From an uncultured Oscillospiraceae bacterium (GTDB taxonomy: Bacteria; Bacillota; Clostridia; Oscillospirales; Oscillospiraceae): 64,000 nt of DNA. Of the stretch, positions 32,866-44,394 are shown piece by piece; position 1 is the stretch's first letter; every line of letters begins with the position of its first letter. Location of the stretch: NCBI GenBank assembly GCA_934591705.1, contig CAKTPM010000003.1:40533-104532 (forward strand), given 5' to 3'. The translations under genes were made by a program, and so were the position numbers. Below the pieces are notes generated by a model, which had not been told where the DNA came from, did not search any database, and saw nothing but the letters and a program-made list of their open reading frames with translations.

Positions 32866-34512
32866 TTACCTGCCGCGGTTTTTTTCCGTTTCGGCGGCGG
32901 CCAGGGCGATGGCCTGCTGGATATGGTCGCAGAAGTTCTCCCGGCCCACCTTGTCCAGGAACCCGGCATGCTCCATCACATGCAGGGGCTGCTCGTTGAC
33001 ATGGGAGAAGATCACCCGCACGCCCTTTTTGGCGCACTCGTCATAGAGGTCCTCCAGGGCGTTGAGGGCCGTGACATCCAGCGCGTTGACCATGTGCATA
33101 CGGATGATGAGGCAGCGGGTGAACTCCTTGACGCTGATCTCGCCGATGCGCTCGGCCATGCCGAAGAAGAGGGGGCCGCGAATTTCATACACGCGCACAT
33201 GCAGGGGCACCTCCGTGAGCTGATCCTCGGGCATGTCCTTGTACTTCCAGCCCCGGACCTCCGTTTCGTCGCTCATGCGCTTCATGAACAGCAGCGCCGC
33301 CAGCAGCATACCCACCTCGATGGCCACCACCAGGTCGAAGATGACCGTCAGCAAAAAGGTCAGCACCAGCACCAGGATGTCGCTCTTGGGGGCGCACCTG
33401 CAGAGCCGCACAAAGGGCCTCCACTGGCACATATTATACGCCACGCTAAAGAGGATGGCAGCGATGCAGGGCATGGGGATCAGGGCCGCATAGGGCATGA
33501 GCACCACCAGCACCAGCACCAGGACGGCAGCGTGGATCATACCCGCCACGGGGGTGCGGCCCCCGGACTTGATGTTGGCGGCGGTGCGGGCGATGGCCCC
33601 GGTGGCGGGGATGCCGCCGAAGAGGGCCGAGCCGATGTTGCCGATGCCCTGGGCGATGAGCTCCGTGTTGGAGTTGTGGTGGGAGGCCACCATGCCGTCG
33701 GCCACCACGCAGGAGAGCAGGCTCTCGATGGCGGCCAGGATGGCGATGGTGAAGGCGCTGGGCAGCATGGCCTGGACGGTGTCAAAGGAGAAGTCCGGCA
33801 GGGTAAAGGCCGGCAGCTTGTTGGAGATGGTATAGAGGTCGCCGATGGTATTCACCGGCAGGTTCAGGAGCTTCACCATGGCGATGCCCGCCAGCACGGC
33901 GATCAGGCTGCCGGGGATGAGCTTGTTGATGCGGGGCCAGACAATAAGGATGGCCAGGCACACCGCCCCCACCAGCACCGCCCAGGGATTCACGGTATCA
34001 AGATTCCGGAAGAAGCAGGCGGCCTTCTCCATGGTCTCGATGGGCTTTTCCGGGTAGCTGACGCCGAAAAAGTCCTTCCACTGGCCGATGAAGATGGTCA
34101 CGGCGATGCCGGCGGTGAAGCCGGTGGTAATGGTATAGGGGATGAAGCGGATCAGACTCCCCAGCTTCAGCACGCCCATCAGAATAAGGATGACGCCGGC
34201 CATAACAGTGGCCAGGGCCAGGCCGCCCATGCCGTTTTCCGCCACGATGCCCGCCACGATGGTGGCAAAGGCGGCGGTGGGGCCGGCGATCTGCACCCGG
34301 CTGCCGCCGAAGAAGGAGATCAAAAAGCCCGCGATGATGGCGGTGTAAATGCCCTGCTCCGGGCCCACGCCGCTGGCCAGGGCCAGCGCGATGGAAAGGG
34401 GCAGCGCGATGATGGCAACGATGACGCCCGCCACCGCGTCCTTGGCGAATTGCTTGCCGGAATAGGTTTTCAGGCAGTCAAAAAGCGCGGGGGCGAATAC
34501 TTTTCTATGCAT
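32866..34512 (-). CDS. SulP family anion permease with STAS domain
   Basis: A 548-residue SLC26/SulP transporter. About 10-12 membrane helices are followed by a C-terminal STAS domain (about 440-540). The family motifs near the N-terminus (GVIVAIIALPLSIALALASG, and QIAGPTAAFATIVAG) match SulP proteins that carry sulfate, bicarbonate or other anions. No sulfate-assimilation or carbonic-anhydrase gene is adjacent, so the anion cannot be named. The STAS loop keeps MVNALDVTALNALED. Confidence 0.9.
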   Translation of the reverse strand: MHRKVFAPALFDCLKTYSGKQFAKDAVAGVIVAIIALPLSIALALASGVGPEQGIYTAIIAGFLISFFGGSRVQIAGPTAAFATIVAGIVAENGMGGLALATVMAGVILILMGVLKLGSLIRFIPYTITTGFTAGIAVTIFIGQWKDFFGVSYPEKPIETMEKAACFFRNLDTVNPWAVLVGAVCLAILIVWPRINKLIPGSLIAVLAGIAMVKLLNLPVNTIGDLYTISNKLPAFTLPDFSFDTVQAMLPSAFTIAILAAIESLLSCVVADGMVASHHNSNTELIAQGIGNIGSALFGGIPATGAIARTAANIKSGGRTPVAGMIHAAVLVLVLVVLMPYAALIPMPCIAAILFSVAYNMCQWRPFVRLCRCAPKSDILVLVLTFLLTVIFDLVVAIEVGMLLAALLFMKRMSDETEVRGWKYKDMPEDQLTEVPLHVRVYEIRGPLFFGMAERIGEISVKEFTRCLIIRMHMVNALDVTALNALEDLYDECAKKGVRVIFSHVNEQPLHVMEHAGFLDKVGRENFCDHIQQAIALAAAETEKNRGR

Positions 34513-34679
34513 GGGGCACCTCTCTCAACCGTTTTTGCCGCATGGCGGCCTTACCATCATAGCCCTTTACCCCCGCTGCCGCAACCCGAAAAACGGCGAA
34601 AAAGCCGCTTTTTGCGCAATTTCTTTGTTGAGAAGTACTAAATACCACTCCACCGGCCGCAAAATCCGCTATTTTCCGC

Positions 34680-34726
34680 AAAAGGTCCCGGCCGCCGGCC
34701 GGGACCTTTTACGGTTCCACGCTTCA
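34680..34726 (-). terminator. Terminator repeat, copy 1
   Basis: The hairpin aaaaggtcccggcc / ggccgggacctttt and the 15 bases after it (cggttccacgcttca) recur at 36473-36519. On the minus strand it lies downstream of the anti-sigma gene and ends in a T-run. A separate GC hairpin (gacgccgcg / cgcggcgtc) lies at about 34739-34768. Confidence 0.75.
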
Positions 34727-34772
34727 CCATTCCCGCAAGACGCCGCGCCCCGGAGGGACGCGGCGTCATAGC

Positions 34773-35852
34773 TCATCGGGTATACTCCAGCGCAACGGTG
34801 CTCGGGGTATCGTCGGTCATGCTCGCATAGTAATGACCCTCCATGCTGACGGAGGCGATGGCCTCGATGTCCACCAGGCGGTTAAAGACGCTGCAGTTGG
34901 CCGTGTAGGTCTCGCCCTCACTCTGGAGGTAGCACACCAGCCGATTATACTGGTTGCGGGCCTTACTGGTCACTGCATAGTCGCTGCCGTCGGCATAGCG
35001 GATAATGATCTCATCCTCGGTGAACTCAACGGGCACCGGGTTATCCACCGTGATGCCCAGCGCCGAAACCCGCAGGGAATGGCCCTCCGCGGAAAATACA
35101 GCGGCAGGCAGATAGGCCTTGGGCTGGATCTCCATCTGCCCGCAGGTGCTGTCCTTACCGCTCTCGCTCATCTCCATGTAGATGGGGCTGCCCTTTTCAT
35201 AGGTGCGGAAGGTACCGAAGTACACCGCCAGCTGCAGGCACTTGTCCGTGCTCTCGGTGCGGTTGAGGTAAATATTGGCGTCCATATAGCCGCTTCGTCC
35301 GGGGCTCTGCCACAGGGAGATGCTCACCGGCAGATCCACCTCTCCGTAGCCGCACTCCTCGTAGGAAACGCCGTCGGGATTCTCCAGCGTGCAGGTCACG
35401 ATGCCCATGCCCTGCTCATCCATCAGGAAGGAGGAGAGCTTCAGCGTGTAGCCCCCCGCCGTCAGCGTTCCCTCCACATCGTAGAGGTAGTCCCCCACCA
35501 GCCGCTGCACGGTCTGGGCATCGGTGTTTTCGCGCACCATGTCGGGGATATCGATGGGCTCGTTGGCATTGTCCAGCACCACCGCCTTTTGGGTGGAGAT
35601 ATCGCCTGCGCCGAAGGCGGCCACCACATCCCCCTTGGCACCCTCGGTGGGCGAGAGCTTGGCCGAGAGGAGTTTGGCGGCGCCAAAGGCCACCGACAGG
35701 GTCAGCACGGCGGCCAATACCGCCGCAAGGCCCTTGGCGACGGGGCGGCGGGTTTTCTTTTCATTCTGCATTTTTTTCTGCACCTCCATGAGTGTGTCGG
35801 GAGATGCGTGCAGGGGCGAAAATGCGTTTTCAAATTCCTTATACCTTGCCAT
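34773..35852 (-). CDS. Probable anti-sigma factor, membrane protein with large exported domain
   Basis: A 359-residue single-pass membrane protein: about 40 cytoplasmic residues, one helix (about 41-63) and a 290-residue extracytoplasmic part resembling DUF4179-type proteins. It begins inside the end of the sigma-factor gene (14-base overlap), the usual arrangement of an ECF sigma and its anti-sigma. The cytoplasmic part is short and lacks the zinc-binding H-x3-C-x2-C motif, so the inhibitory role rests on gene order. Confidence 0.7.
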   Translation of the reverse strand: MARYKEFENAFSPLHASPDTLMEVQKKMQNEKKTRRPVAKGLAAVLAAVLTLSVAFGAAKLLSAKLSPTEGAKGDVVAAFGAGDISTQKAVVLDNANEPIDIPDMVRENTDAQTVQRLVGDYLYDVEGTLTAGGYTLKLSSFLMDEQGMGIVTCTLENPDGVSYEECGYGEVDLPVSISLWQSPGRSGYMDANIYLNRTESTDKCLQLAVYFGTFRTYEKGSPIYMEMSESGKDSTCGQMEIQPKAYLPAAVFSAEGHSLRVSALGITVDNPVPVEFTEDEIIIRYADGSDYAVTSKARNQYNRLVCYLQSEGETYTANCSVFNRLVDIEAIASVSMEGHYYASMTDDTPSTVALEYTR

Positions 35853-36330
35853 ATTGCGGCACCTCCGTTACGGTCAGATGACTTTTGAGTTTTCCACGGG
35901 CACGGAACAGCCGCGTGCGCACGGTGGCCTCCGGGAGCTGCAGGAGCTCTGCGATCTCCTTTTGCGAATACCCCTCGTAATAATAGAGGAGGATGGGCAC
36001 CCGGTAGGCGGACTCCAGCGCCATCACCGCTTCAAACAGCTCCCGGCTCTCCGGCTCGGGAAAGGTAAGCGTGTTTTCATAGTCGGCAATGTCCTCGGCC
36101 TTTCGCCACGGCGCGCGGAAAAGGTTTTTGCAGCGATTGACCGTGACGCGGATCAGCCAGTTTTTCAAATAGGCGTCGTCAGGGAACGCCTTGTCTGATT
36201 TGTAAAGCTGTATCAACACATCCTGGGTCACATCGTCGGCGTCGCTCCGGGAGCGCAGATAACCATACGCCACCCGAAACACCGTGTCCATATACTTTTC
36301 CGCCGCTGCGGTGAACTGTGTATCCGTCAT
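35839..36330 (-). CDS. ECF-type RNA polymerase sigma factor
   Basis: A 163-residue sigma-70 family protein with only regions 2 and 4. Region 2 has VAYGYLRSRSDADDVTQDVLIQLY and region 4 has YYYEGYSQKEIAELLQLPEATVRTRLFRARGKLK. It would direct polymerase to a stress or signal regulon under control of the overlapping membrane protein. The start at 36330 has aaggag at about 8 bases; upstream in-frame codons run into the repeat at 36473 and are not coding-like. Confidence 0.92.
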   Translation of the reverse strand: MTDTQFTAAAEKYMDTVFRVAYGYLRSRSDADDVTQDVLIQLYKSDKAFPDDAYLKNWLIRVTVNRCKNLFRAPWRKAEDIADYENTLTFPEPESRELFEAVMALESAYRVPILLYYYEGYSQKEIAELLQLPEATVRTRLFRARGKLKSHLTVTEVPQYGKV

Positions 36331-36472
36331 GCTTGTTCTTCTCCTTCTGGGGTCGAAAGGCCTTTCATCTATCATACACTCCGGCAGCGCAAAATGTTTC
36401 GCCGAAGCAGGAAAATTTTTCCCTACCCAGCCCGGAGAAGCGCCCGGCTCCGGCAAAACAAAGCCCACACAT

Positions 36473-36519
36473 AAAAGGTCCCGGCCGGCGGCCGGGACCT
36501 TTTGCGGTTCCACGCTTCA
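36473..36519 (-). terminator. Terminator repeat, copy 2
   Basis: It is the second copy of the hairpin plus 15-base tail found at 34680-34726, differing only at the central base and one flanking base. On the minus strand it overlaps and follows the stop of the 587-residue membrane protein gene and ends in a T-run. Confidence 0.75.
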
Positions 36520-38280
36520 TTCTTCACTGTTACCTGCTGCTGCATCCGCCGGGGCAGCTCCCACGGTGATGCTGTAAATGGGGTTGGCGATGCCGCCGGC
36601 CGCCGCATAGCAGCGCACCGTGACGGTGTCCCCCACATTCAGGAGGATCAGCGCCGGATTGTCAGCGGCCTTGCCGCTGTACCACTGGCCGTCCATCCGC
36701 AGGTAGTAGACGGTGTTGCCGTCCATGACGGCGGAGCGTATCTCGCTGACGGTGCCGCGGCGGGCCTCGGTGAGGGCCAGCTGCTCCTCCGGCAGGGTGC
36801 CGCTGTCGGCGTCGATGAGATCGCCGTTGAGGAGCATCTGCCGATAGTTGCGCTCGCAGTCCGCCACGGTGGAGCCGGTGGCCACGATCTGGTATTGGCT
36901 GACATTCACCATGGCGTACATCTTCACCAGCCCCGCCGCGTCCTTCAGGGCCATAAAGTAGGTGGGCTGCTCGGCGATATTCAGCAGCAGCGGGAAGGTG
37001 GCGGTGTAGTTCATCTGCTGCACCTGGCCCCGGGCAGAGTCCATGGCGCTGAACTCCTCGGCGCCGGCCACGGAGTAAAAGCGGGTCTCCTTAGTGCGCT
37101 GGTTGGAGAGGATGAAGCCCACATTGGACTCATCGGACACCACGGAGGTGATGCCGGTATACATATATACATCGTCCCCGATGGCCAGATAGTTATAGCC
37201 CTCGGTGGTCTTGGTCACATCCCGCTGGCCGAAGAGGGAGTTGATAAAGCCGTTGATATAGGTGCCGTGATAGTCGTACTGCTGGATGATAAGCTCGGCA
37301 GTAAAGACATGGTCCACCCAGGTGGGCACCTCGCTGACGGGGTAATACGCCGTTTCGCCGGTGACGGCGTTCACCAGCACCGCGCCCACGATATCCGTGC
37401 CGCCGAAGAGGCCGATGGTCTTGTCGATGCGGGGGCAGACCCAGTAGGGCGTGCCCTGCTCGTCGATCTCAAAGGCGGGCTTGTCGAACATATAGGTGGG
37501 ATACTGGAAGCGGAGGTAGCGCTGGAGGTTGCGGCCGAAGTGCTCGGCGGTGGTGTAGCGGATGCCCTCCTGGAGGCGCACCACCTCCACATTCTGGGTG
37601 ACCATGTCGATGATAAGGTAGGCCGGCAGGCCGTTGGAGCGGTTATTGAGCCACTTGATCCAGTCGCCGTAGTAAAGGCCGGTGACCCGCACCGGGCGGC
37701 CCTTGTAGTTGATCTGGGTATAGTCGTTATCCACCTCGAACTGGGAGACCATGTCCGCCAGCTCGCCCAGCTTGCGGTTGCCCAGCTTGGTGGCGCTGTC
37801 CCGATCCAGCATGGGGATCTGGTCATAGCCGATCTCCTCCACCTCGGCGGCAAAGTCCCCGGTGGTCACGGTGAGAAGGTCCCGGTAGGCCCCGCTGCGG
37901 AAGATGGTCCAGCCCACCACGGAGCCCAGCACCATGGCCAGCACGGCGGCGGCGATGACGATGCCGGGGATCTTGCACTGCTTTTTCACAAAGCCGAAGT
38001 ACCCCTTGGCCCCCGTGCCCTGGAAGCCGGAGGTCAAAATGGCGCACACGATGTACACCAGGCACAGCAGGATCAAAAAGCCGTAAAAGCTCTCGTTTTT
38101 CAGGTTCAGCGCCGGCAGGGTCACATAGAAGTACACCGCGCCGAAGAGCACCGTCACCGCCAGGTTGATGAGGGTCCGGGACAAGGGGGTGCCGATGGGC
38201 CTGCGCTCCCGGCGGGGCTTTTCCTCCCGGTGGAAGGGGTTTTGGCCGTTAAAGCCCTGAAAGTTCCAATTTGTATCCAT
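36517..38280 (-). CDS. Conserved-looking membrane protein of unknown function
   Basis: A 587-residue protein I cannot assign. Residues 1-35 are polar and basic, three membrane helices lie within about 35-130, and a single soluble domain of about 450 residues follows, rich in Tyr, Thr and Val, with no catalytic motif that I recognise. The last residues are Ala/Glu-rich. The start at 38280 has aaggagg about 13 bases upstream, slightly far, and a good promoter lies at 38368-38396. Its divergent neighbour is the ctsR operon. With an odd or even number of crossings unclear, the location of the large domain is not certain. Confidence 0.6.
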   Translation of the reverse strand: MDTNWNFQGFNGQNPFHREEKPRRERRPIGTPLSRTLINLAVTVLFGAVYFYVTLPALNLKNESFYGFLILLCLVYIVCAILTSGFQGTGAKGYFGFVKKQCKIPGIVIAAAVLAMVLGSVVGWTIFRSGAYRDLLTVTTGDFAAEVEEIGYDQIPMLDRDSATKLGNRKLGELADMVSQFEVDNDYTQINYKGRPVRVTGLYYGDWIKWLNNRSNGLPAYLIIDMVTQNVEVVRLQEGIRYTTAEHFGRNLQRYLRFQYPTYMFDKPAFEIDEQGTPYWVCPRIDKTIGLFGGTDIVGAVLVNAVTGETAYYPVSEVPTWVDHVFTAELIIQQYDYHGTYINGFINSLFGQRDVTKTTEGYNYLAIGDDVYMYTGITSVVSDESNVGFILSNQRTKETRFYSVAGAEEFSAMDSARGQVQQMNYTATFPLLLNIAEQPTYFMALKDAAGLVKMYAMVNVSQYQIVATGSTVADCERNYRQMLLNGDLIDADSGTLPEEQLALTEARRGTVSEIRSAVMDGNTVYYLRMDGQWYSGKAADNPALILLNVGDTVTVRCYAAAGGIANPIYSITVGAAPADAAAGNSEE

Positions 38281-38367
38281 TTTTATTGTATATCCTCCTT
38301 TTGGATGGTTTGCGTGTCCCATGCAGGGGCCGCCGGCGAAGCTGCACAGGCGGCCCTTTTCGCCCTT

Positions 38368-38396
38368 ATCTTACCCTATCTTCTCCCCCATTACAA
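38368..38396 (-). promoter_or_regulatory. Promoter of the 587-residue membrane protein gene
   Basis: On the minus strand, TTGTAA and TAAGAT are 17 bp apart, about 90 bases upstream of the ATG. Confidence 0.6.
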
Positions 38397-38442
38397 GAAA
38401 TTTTTTCCCTCCAAGGTGCTGTTCACAAATTGTTTACCTTTT

Positions 38443-38527
38443 AGTCAAAGAAAGTCAAACTTTGCCTATTGACATTCCCGGAAAAAGTGGTATGATACAG
38501 TCAACATCAAAGAAAGTCAAAGTCAAA
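38443..38527 (+). promoter_or_regulatory. ctsR operon promoter flanked by CtsR boxes
   Basis: AGTCAAA-GAA-AGTCAAA (38443-38459) matches the CtsR heptad repeat exactly. A second pair (38505-38521) and a further half-site to 38527 lie downstream. Between them are TTGACA (38469-38474) and TATGAT (38491-38496) at 16 bp. CtsR bound to both would block the promoter. Confidence 0.92.
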
Positions 38528-38559
38528 TAGGCGATGACTGAGAAGGAGTGGTTGCAAGC

Positions 38560-39009
38560 ATGGGTATTTCCGATATCATTGCCGGGTTTATTCAGGACGC
38601 GCTGGAGGAGTCCGGCGGGGCACTGGAGCTGCAGCGCAGCGACCTGGCCCAGCGGTTCAACTGCGTGCCCAGCCAGATCAACTATGTGATGTCCACCCGC
38701 TTCTCCCCGGAGCACGGCTACATCGTGGAGTCCCGGCGGGGCGGCGGCGGTTACATCCGCATCACCCGGGTGCAGGTGGACCGGCAGACCCTTTTGATGC
38801 ATATCATCAACTCCATCGGCACGGAGCTGGATGTGCAGAGCGCACGGGCCATTGTCCGCAACCTGGCGGATTCCCGGGCGCTGAATGAAAAAGCGGCCCA
38901 CGCGCTTTTGGCCGCCATCAGCGACAAGGCGCTGCACCGGGTCCCCCAGGACCAGCGGGCCGCCGTCCGTGCCGATATTTTCAAGCATGTTCTGATCCAG
39001 ATGGTTTGA
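38560..39009 (+). CDS. ctsR: Heat-shock repressor CtsR
   Basis: A 149-residue winged-helix repressor of class III heat-shock genes. The N-terminal DNA-binding region (ISDIIAGFIQDALEESG, QRFNCVPSQINYVMSTRFSPEHGYIVESRRGGGGYIRI, described here as residues 2-66) includes the glycine-rich wing GGGGY, which senses temperature in known CtsR proteins. It controls its own operon through the boxes just upstream. The ATG at 38560 has aaggag at 11 bases. Confidence 0.96.
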   Translation: MGISDIIAGFIQDALEESGGALELQRSDLAQRFNCVPSQINYVMSTRFSPEHGYIVESRRGGGGYIRITRVQVDRQTLLMHIINSIGTELDVQSARAIVRNLADSRALNEKAAHALLAAISDKALHRVPQDQRAAVRADIFKHVLIQMV

Positions 39010-39038
39010 GCCATCTCAGATTTTAGGAGGTAAGTATT

Positions 39039-39470
39039 ATGAAGTGTGAACATTGTGGCAAGAATGAAGCTACTTTCTATTGCAGGAGCAACATCAACGG
39101 CAAGATCACCCAGGTGCATCTGTGCCCTGAGTGCGCCGAGGCCTTGGGCTATACCAAGAGCTTTGCCAAGAGCTTCCGTCCCATGAGCTTTTTCAATGAC
39201 GATTTCTTCTCCCGGCCCTTCGGCCTGCTGGACGATCTGATGGAGAGCCGCCTGCTGACGGAGTTCCCCTCCCCCGTTGAGGAGAAGGCCCCCGCCAAGA
39301 AGACCCCCTCGCTGGTCAGCGACTCCGAGCGCACGGAGCTGCAGAAGCAGCGCCGCCGCAACGCCCTGGAGAACCAGCTGCAATTCGCCATTGAGCAGGA
39401 GGACTTTGAAACCGCCATTAAACTGCGGGATGAGCTCAAGGCCCTGCGGGAGGAAAAGAGCGCCTCTTAA
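39039..39470 (+). CDS. mcsA: McsA-like zinc-finger protein
   Basis: A 143-residue protein with CxxC motifs (CEHC at 3-6 and CPEC near 29-32) and a C-terminal UVR domain (ENQLQFAIEQEDFETAIKLRDELKAL, about the last 35 residues). In Bacillus McsA activates the arginine kinase McsB and modulates CtsR. It is shorter than the usual 170-185 residues. The partner gene mcsB, normally next, is missing and clpC follows 66 bases later. Confidence 0.9.
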   Translation: MKCEHCGKNEATFYCRSNINGKITQVHLCPECAEALGYTKSFAKSFRPMSFFNDDFFSRPFGLLDDLMESRLLTEFPSPVEEKAPAKKTPSLVSDSERTELQKQRRRNALENQLQFAIEQEDFETAIKLRDELKALREEKSAS

Positions 39471-39536
39471 AAAACGCTCCGCCCTGATTTCTAATTAGGC
39501 AAAACTGCAAACCCCATAACAAAGGAGTTGTTTTCT

Positions 39537-41999
<2,463 letters not shown>

Positions 42000-42007
42000 T
42001 AAGAATT

Positions 42008-42036
42008 GGGCAGGCCCTGCGGCCTGCCCGTTCTTT
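42008..42036 (+). terminator. Terminator after clpC
   Basis: A gggcagg / cctgccc stem is followed by gttctttt. Confidence 0.85.
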
Positions 42037-42149
42037 TGCCCGGGGGCATCTGGTATTATCAGAGGGCATAAATCTGATGCTATAAAACGGCCCAGAAATC
42101 TGCTATCCTTTACGCTGTGATATTTTGAGCAAGGATGTGAGATGCGGCA

Positions 42150-42995
42150 ATGAAGCGCGTAGCGAGCATACAGGACATCTCCTGCGTGGGGCGCTGCTCC
42201 CTGACGGTGGCACTGCCGGTGCTGTCGGTGATGGGGGTGGAGTGCGCCGTGCTGCCCACGGCGGTGCTGAGCACCCATACCATCTTCCCGGACTTCACCT
42301 GCCGGGATCTTACAGAGGAGCTTTTGCCCATCGCCCGGCATTGGAAAAGCCAGGCCCTGCATCTGGACGCCATCTGCAGCGGCTACCTGGCCACCCCGGC
42401 CCAGACGGAGGCGGTGTGTGAGGTCTTTGACCTTCTGGGCGAAAAGGACACCCTCATCGTGGTGGACCCGGCCATGGCCGACCACGGCCGGCTCTATAAG
42501 CCCTTTGCCCCGGATTTCCCCCTGGCCATGAAAAAGGTCTGCCAGCGGGCGGATGTGCTGGTGCCCAACCCCACGGAGGCCTGCCTCCTGACCGGCACCC
42601 CCTACCGGGAGGACATGGACGAGGCCCTCGTGCGGGAGCTTTTGAAGAAGCTCTCGGATCTGGCGCCCCGGGCGGTGCTCACCGGCGTCTCCTTTGATGA
42701 AAAGCACCTGGGAGCCATGTCCTACGACCGGCAAAGCGGGCAGTACTTCTCCTACTTCAATGAGAGGGTGCCCCGGAGCTTCCACGGCACCGGCGACCTC
42801 TTTGCCGCCACGCTGCTGGGGGGCATGATGCAGGGCCGCACCCTGGAGCAGGCCATGGCCCTGGCCGTGGACTTCACCCTGGCGTGCATCCGGGTCACCT
42901 GCACCGACAATGCCGCCCCCTGGTACGGGGTGGAGTTTGAAAGGGCCCTGCCCTGGCTGGCGGAGCAGATGAAAAGGCCGGCGGATAAGCAATAA
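42150..42995 (+). CDS. Pyridoxal/pyridoxamine kinase family protein
   Basis: A 281-residue ribokinase-fold kinase of the PdxY/PdxK type, which phosphorylates vitamin B6 vitamers. The N-terminus RVASIQDISCVGRCSL, the VPNPTEACLLTG motif and the catalytic GTGD motif (HGTGDLFAATLLGG) are present. It stands alone between the clpC terminator and a terminator shared with the aminotransferase gene. The neighbouring PLP-dependent aminotransferase is a thematic link, though it is on the other strand. Confidence 0.88.
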   Translation: MKRVASIQDISCVGRCSLTVALPVLSVMGVECAVLPTAVLSTHTIFPDFTCRDLTEELLPIARHWKSQALHLDAICSGYLATPAQTEAVCEVFDLLGEKDTLIVVDPAMADHGRLYKPFAPDFPLAMKKVCQRADVLVPNPTEACLLTGTPYREDMDEALVRELLKKLSDLAPRAVLTGVSFDEKHLGAMSYDRQSGQYFSYFNERVPRSFHGTGDLFAATLLGGMMQGRTLEQAMALAVDFTLACIRVTCTDNAAPWYGVEFERALPWLAEQMKRPADKQ

Positions 42996-42998
42996 GGC

Positions 42999-43037
42999 AA
43001 TCAAAAACCGGACCCTGAGCGGGTCCGGTTTTGATTG
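42999..43037. terminator. Bidirectional terminator
   Basis: The inverted repeat caatcaaaa...ccggaccc / gggtccggttttgattg, with A and T runs on both sides, lies between convergent genes. Confidence 0.93.
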
Positions 43038-43043
43038 TTCTTT

Positions 43044-44318
43044 TTATACGCCCAGCTTTTCCAGAGCGGAGAGCTTCAGGCAGTTGCACAGGATAGCGAT
43101 GGCGGCCTTCAGCTCGCTCACAGGCGGCAGGGAGGGCGCAATGCGGATATTGCTGTCGTCGGGGTCGACGCCGTGGGGGAAGGTGGCGCCGGCGCCGGTC
43201 ATGGTCACGCCGGCCTCCTTGGCCAGAGCCAGGGTGCGCTTGGCGGTGCCGGGCATGGCGTCCAGGGAAACGAAGTAGCCGCCCACGGGACGCTTGTAAT
43301 GGGCGATGTCCAGGGGGGCGATCTCGGCGTCCAGGGCGTCCAGCACCGCGGCAAACTTGGGAGCCAGGATGGCGGCGTGCTTCTTCATCAGCGCCAGGGT
43401 GTGGGCCTTGTCCTTGAGATAGCGCACATGGCGCAGCTGGTTGGTCTTGTCGTAGCCGATGGTCTGGATGTTGATGAGCTTGGTGATGTAGCCAAGGTTC
43501 GCCTCGCTGGCGGCCATGACGCCCACCCCCGCGCCGGGGAAGGTGACCTTGGAGGTGGAGGCGAACTCCCACACCATGTCGCCGTTGCCGTGCTTTTCGC
43601 ACAGAGCGAGGATGTCGGGGAACTCCGCATAGTCGCAGGCGAACTCATGGATGCAGTAGGCATTGTCCCACATGAGCATGAAGTCCGCTGCGGCGGGCTT
43701 CATGGCGGCCAGGCGCTCCATCGTTTCGGCGGAGTAGACCACGCCCTCGGGGTTGGAGTACTTGGGCACATTCCACATGCCCTTCACCGCCGGGTCGCGG
43801 ATGAGCGCCTCCACCCGGTCCATATCGGGGCCCTCGGCGGTCATGGGCACGGCGATGAGCTCGAAGCCGAAGGACTCGGTGACCTTGAAGTGGCGGTCAT
43901 AGCCCGGCACCGGGCAGATCCACTTGACCTTCTCCAGCTTGCACCAGGGCTTCTCGCTGTGGAGAAGGCCGTGGGTATACGCCTTGGAGATGGCGTCATA
44001 CATCAGCTGCAAACTGGCGTTGCCGCCCACAAAGACCTGGGCGGGCTTGCAGCCGAGAATGTCGGCAAAGAGCGCCTTGGCGGCGGGGATGCCGCTGACC
44101 TCGCCATAGTTGCGGGTGTCGATGCCGTCGCAGATAAAGTCCTCGGGCTTGCTCAGAACCGTGCAGATGTCGGTGACCAGGTCCAGCTGCTCCTTGCCGG
44201 GCTTGCCCCGGGCCATGTTCAGGCGCAGCCCCTGGGCCTTCTGGACCTCATAGGCCGCCAGAACCTTTTCATATTCCGCCCGGCGCTCCGCCGGGGTCAT
44301 TTCCCGATATTTTTTCAT
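43044..44318 (-). CDS. PLP-dependent aminotransferase, aspartate aminotransferase Ic (MocR-type) family
   Basis: A 424-residue class I/II aminotransferase. The sequence matches the short-branch aspartate aminotransferase group (PF12897): MARGKPGKEQLDL, NYGEVSGIPAAKALFADILG and the PLP lysine region STSKVTFPGAGVGV. It likely interconverts aspartate and oxaloacetate with 2-oxoglutarate, but substrate is inferred from family. The ATG at 44318 is 10 bases after aaggag; a GTG three codons earlier is too close to that site. Confidence 0.88.
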   Translation of the reverse strand: MKKYREMTPAERRAEYEKVLAAYEVQKAQGLRLNMARGKPGKEQLDLVTDICTVLSKPEDFICDGIDTRNYGEVSGIPAAKALFADILGCKPAQVFVGGNASLQLMYDAISKAYTHGLLHSEKPWCKLEKVKWICPVPGYDRHFKVTESFGFELIAVPMTAEGPDMDRVEALIRDPAVKGMWNVPKYSNPEGVVYSAETMERLAAMKPAAADFMLMWDNAYCIHEFACDYAEFPDILALCEKHGNGDMVWEFASTSKVTFPGAGVGVMAASEANLGYITKLINIQTIGYDKTNQLRHVRYLKDKAHTLALMKKHAAILAPKFAAVLDALDAEIAPLDIAHYKRPVGGYFVSLDAMPGTAKRTLALAKEAGVTMTGAGATFPHGVDPDDSNIRIAPSLPPVSELKAAIAILCNCLKLSALEKLGV

Positions 44319-44347
44319 TTTATTCACGCTCCTTGCGATTTTTCAAC

Positions 44348-44376
44348 AGTATAGCGGGAAACGGGCAAAATAGCAA
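44348..44376 (-). promoter_or_regulatory. Promoter of the aminotransferase gene
   Basis: On the minus strand, TTGCTA and TATACT are 17 bp apart. Confidence 0.7.
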
Positions 44377-44394
44377 TATGCAAATTTACCGATA

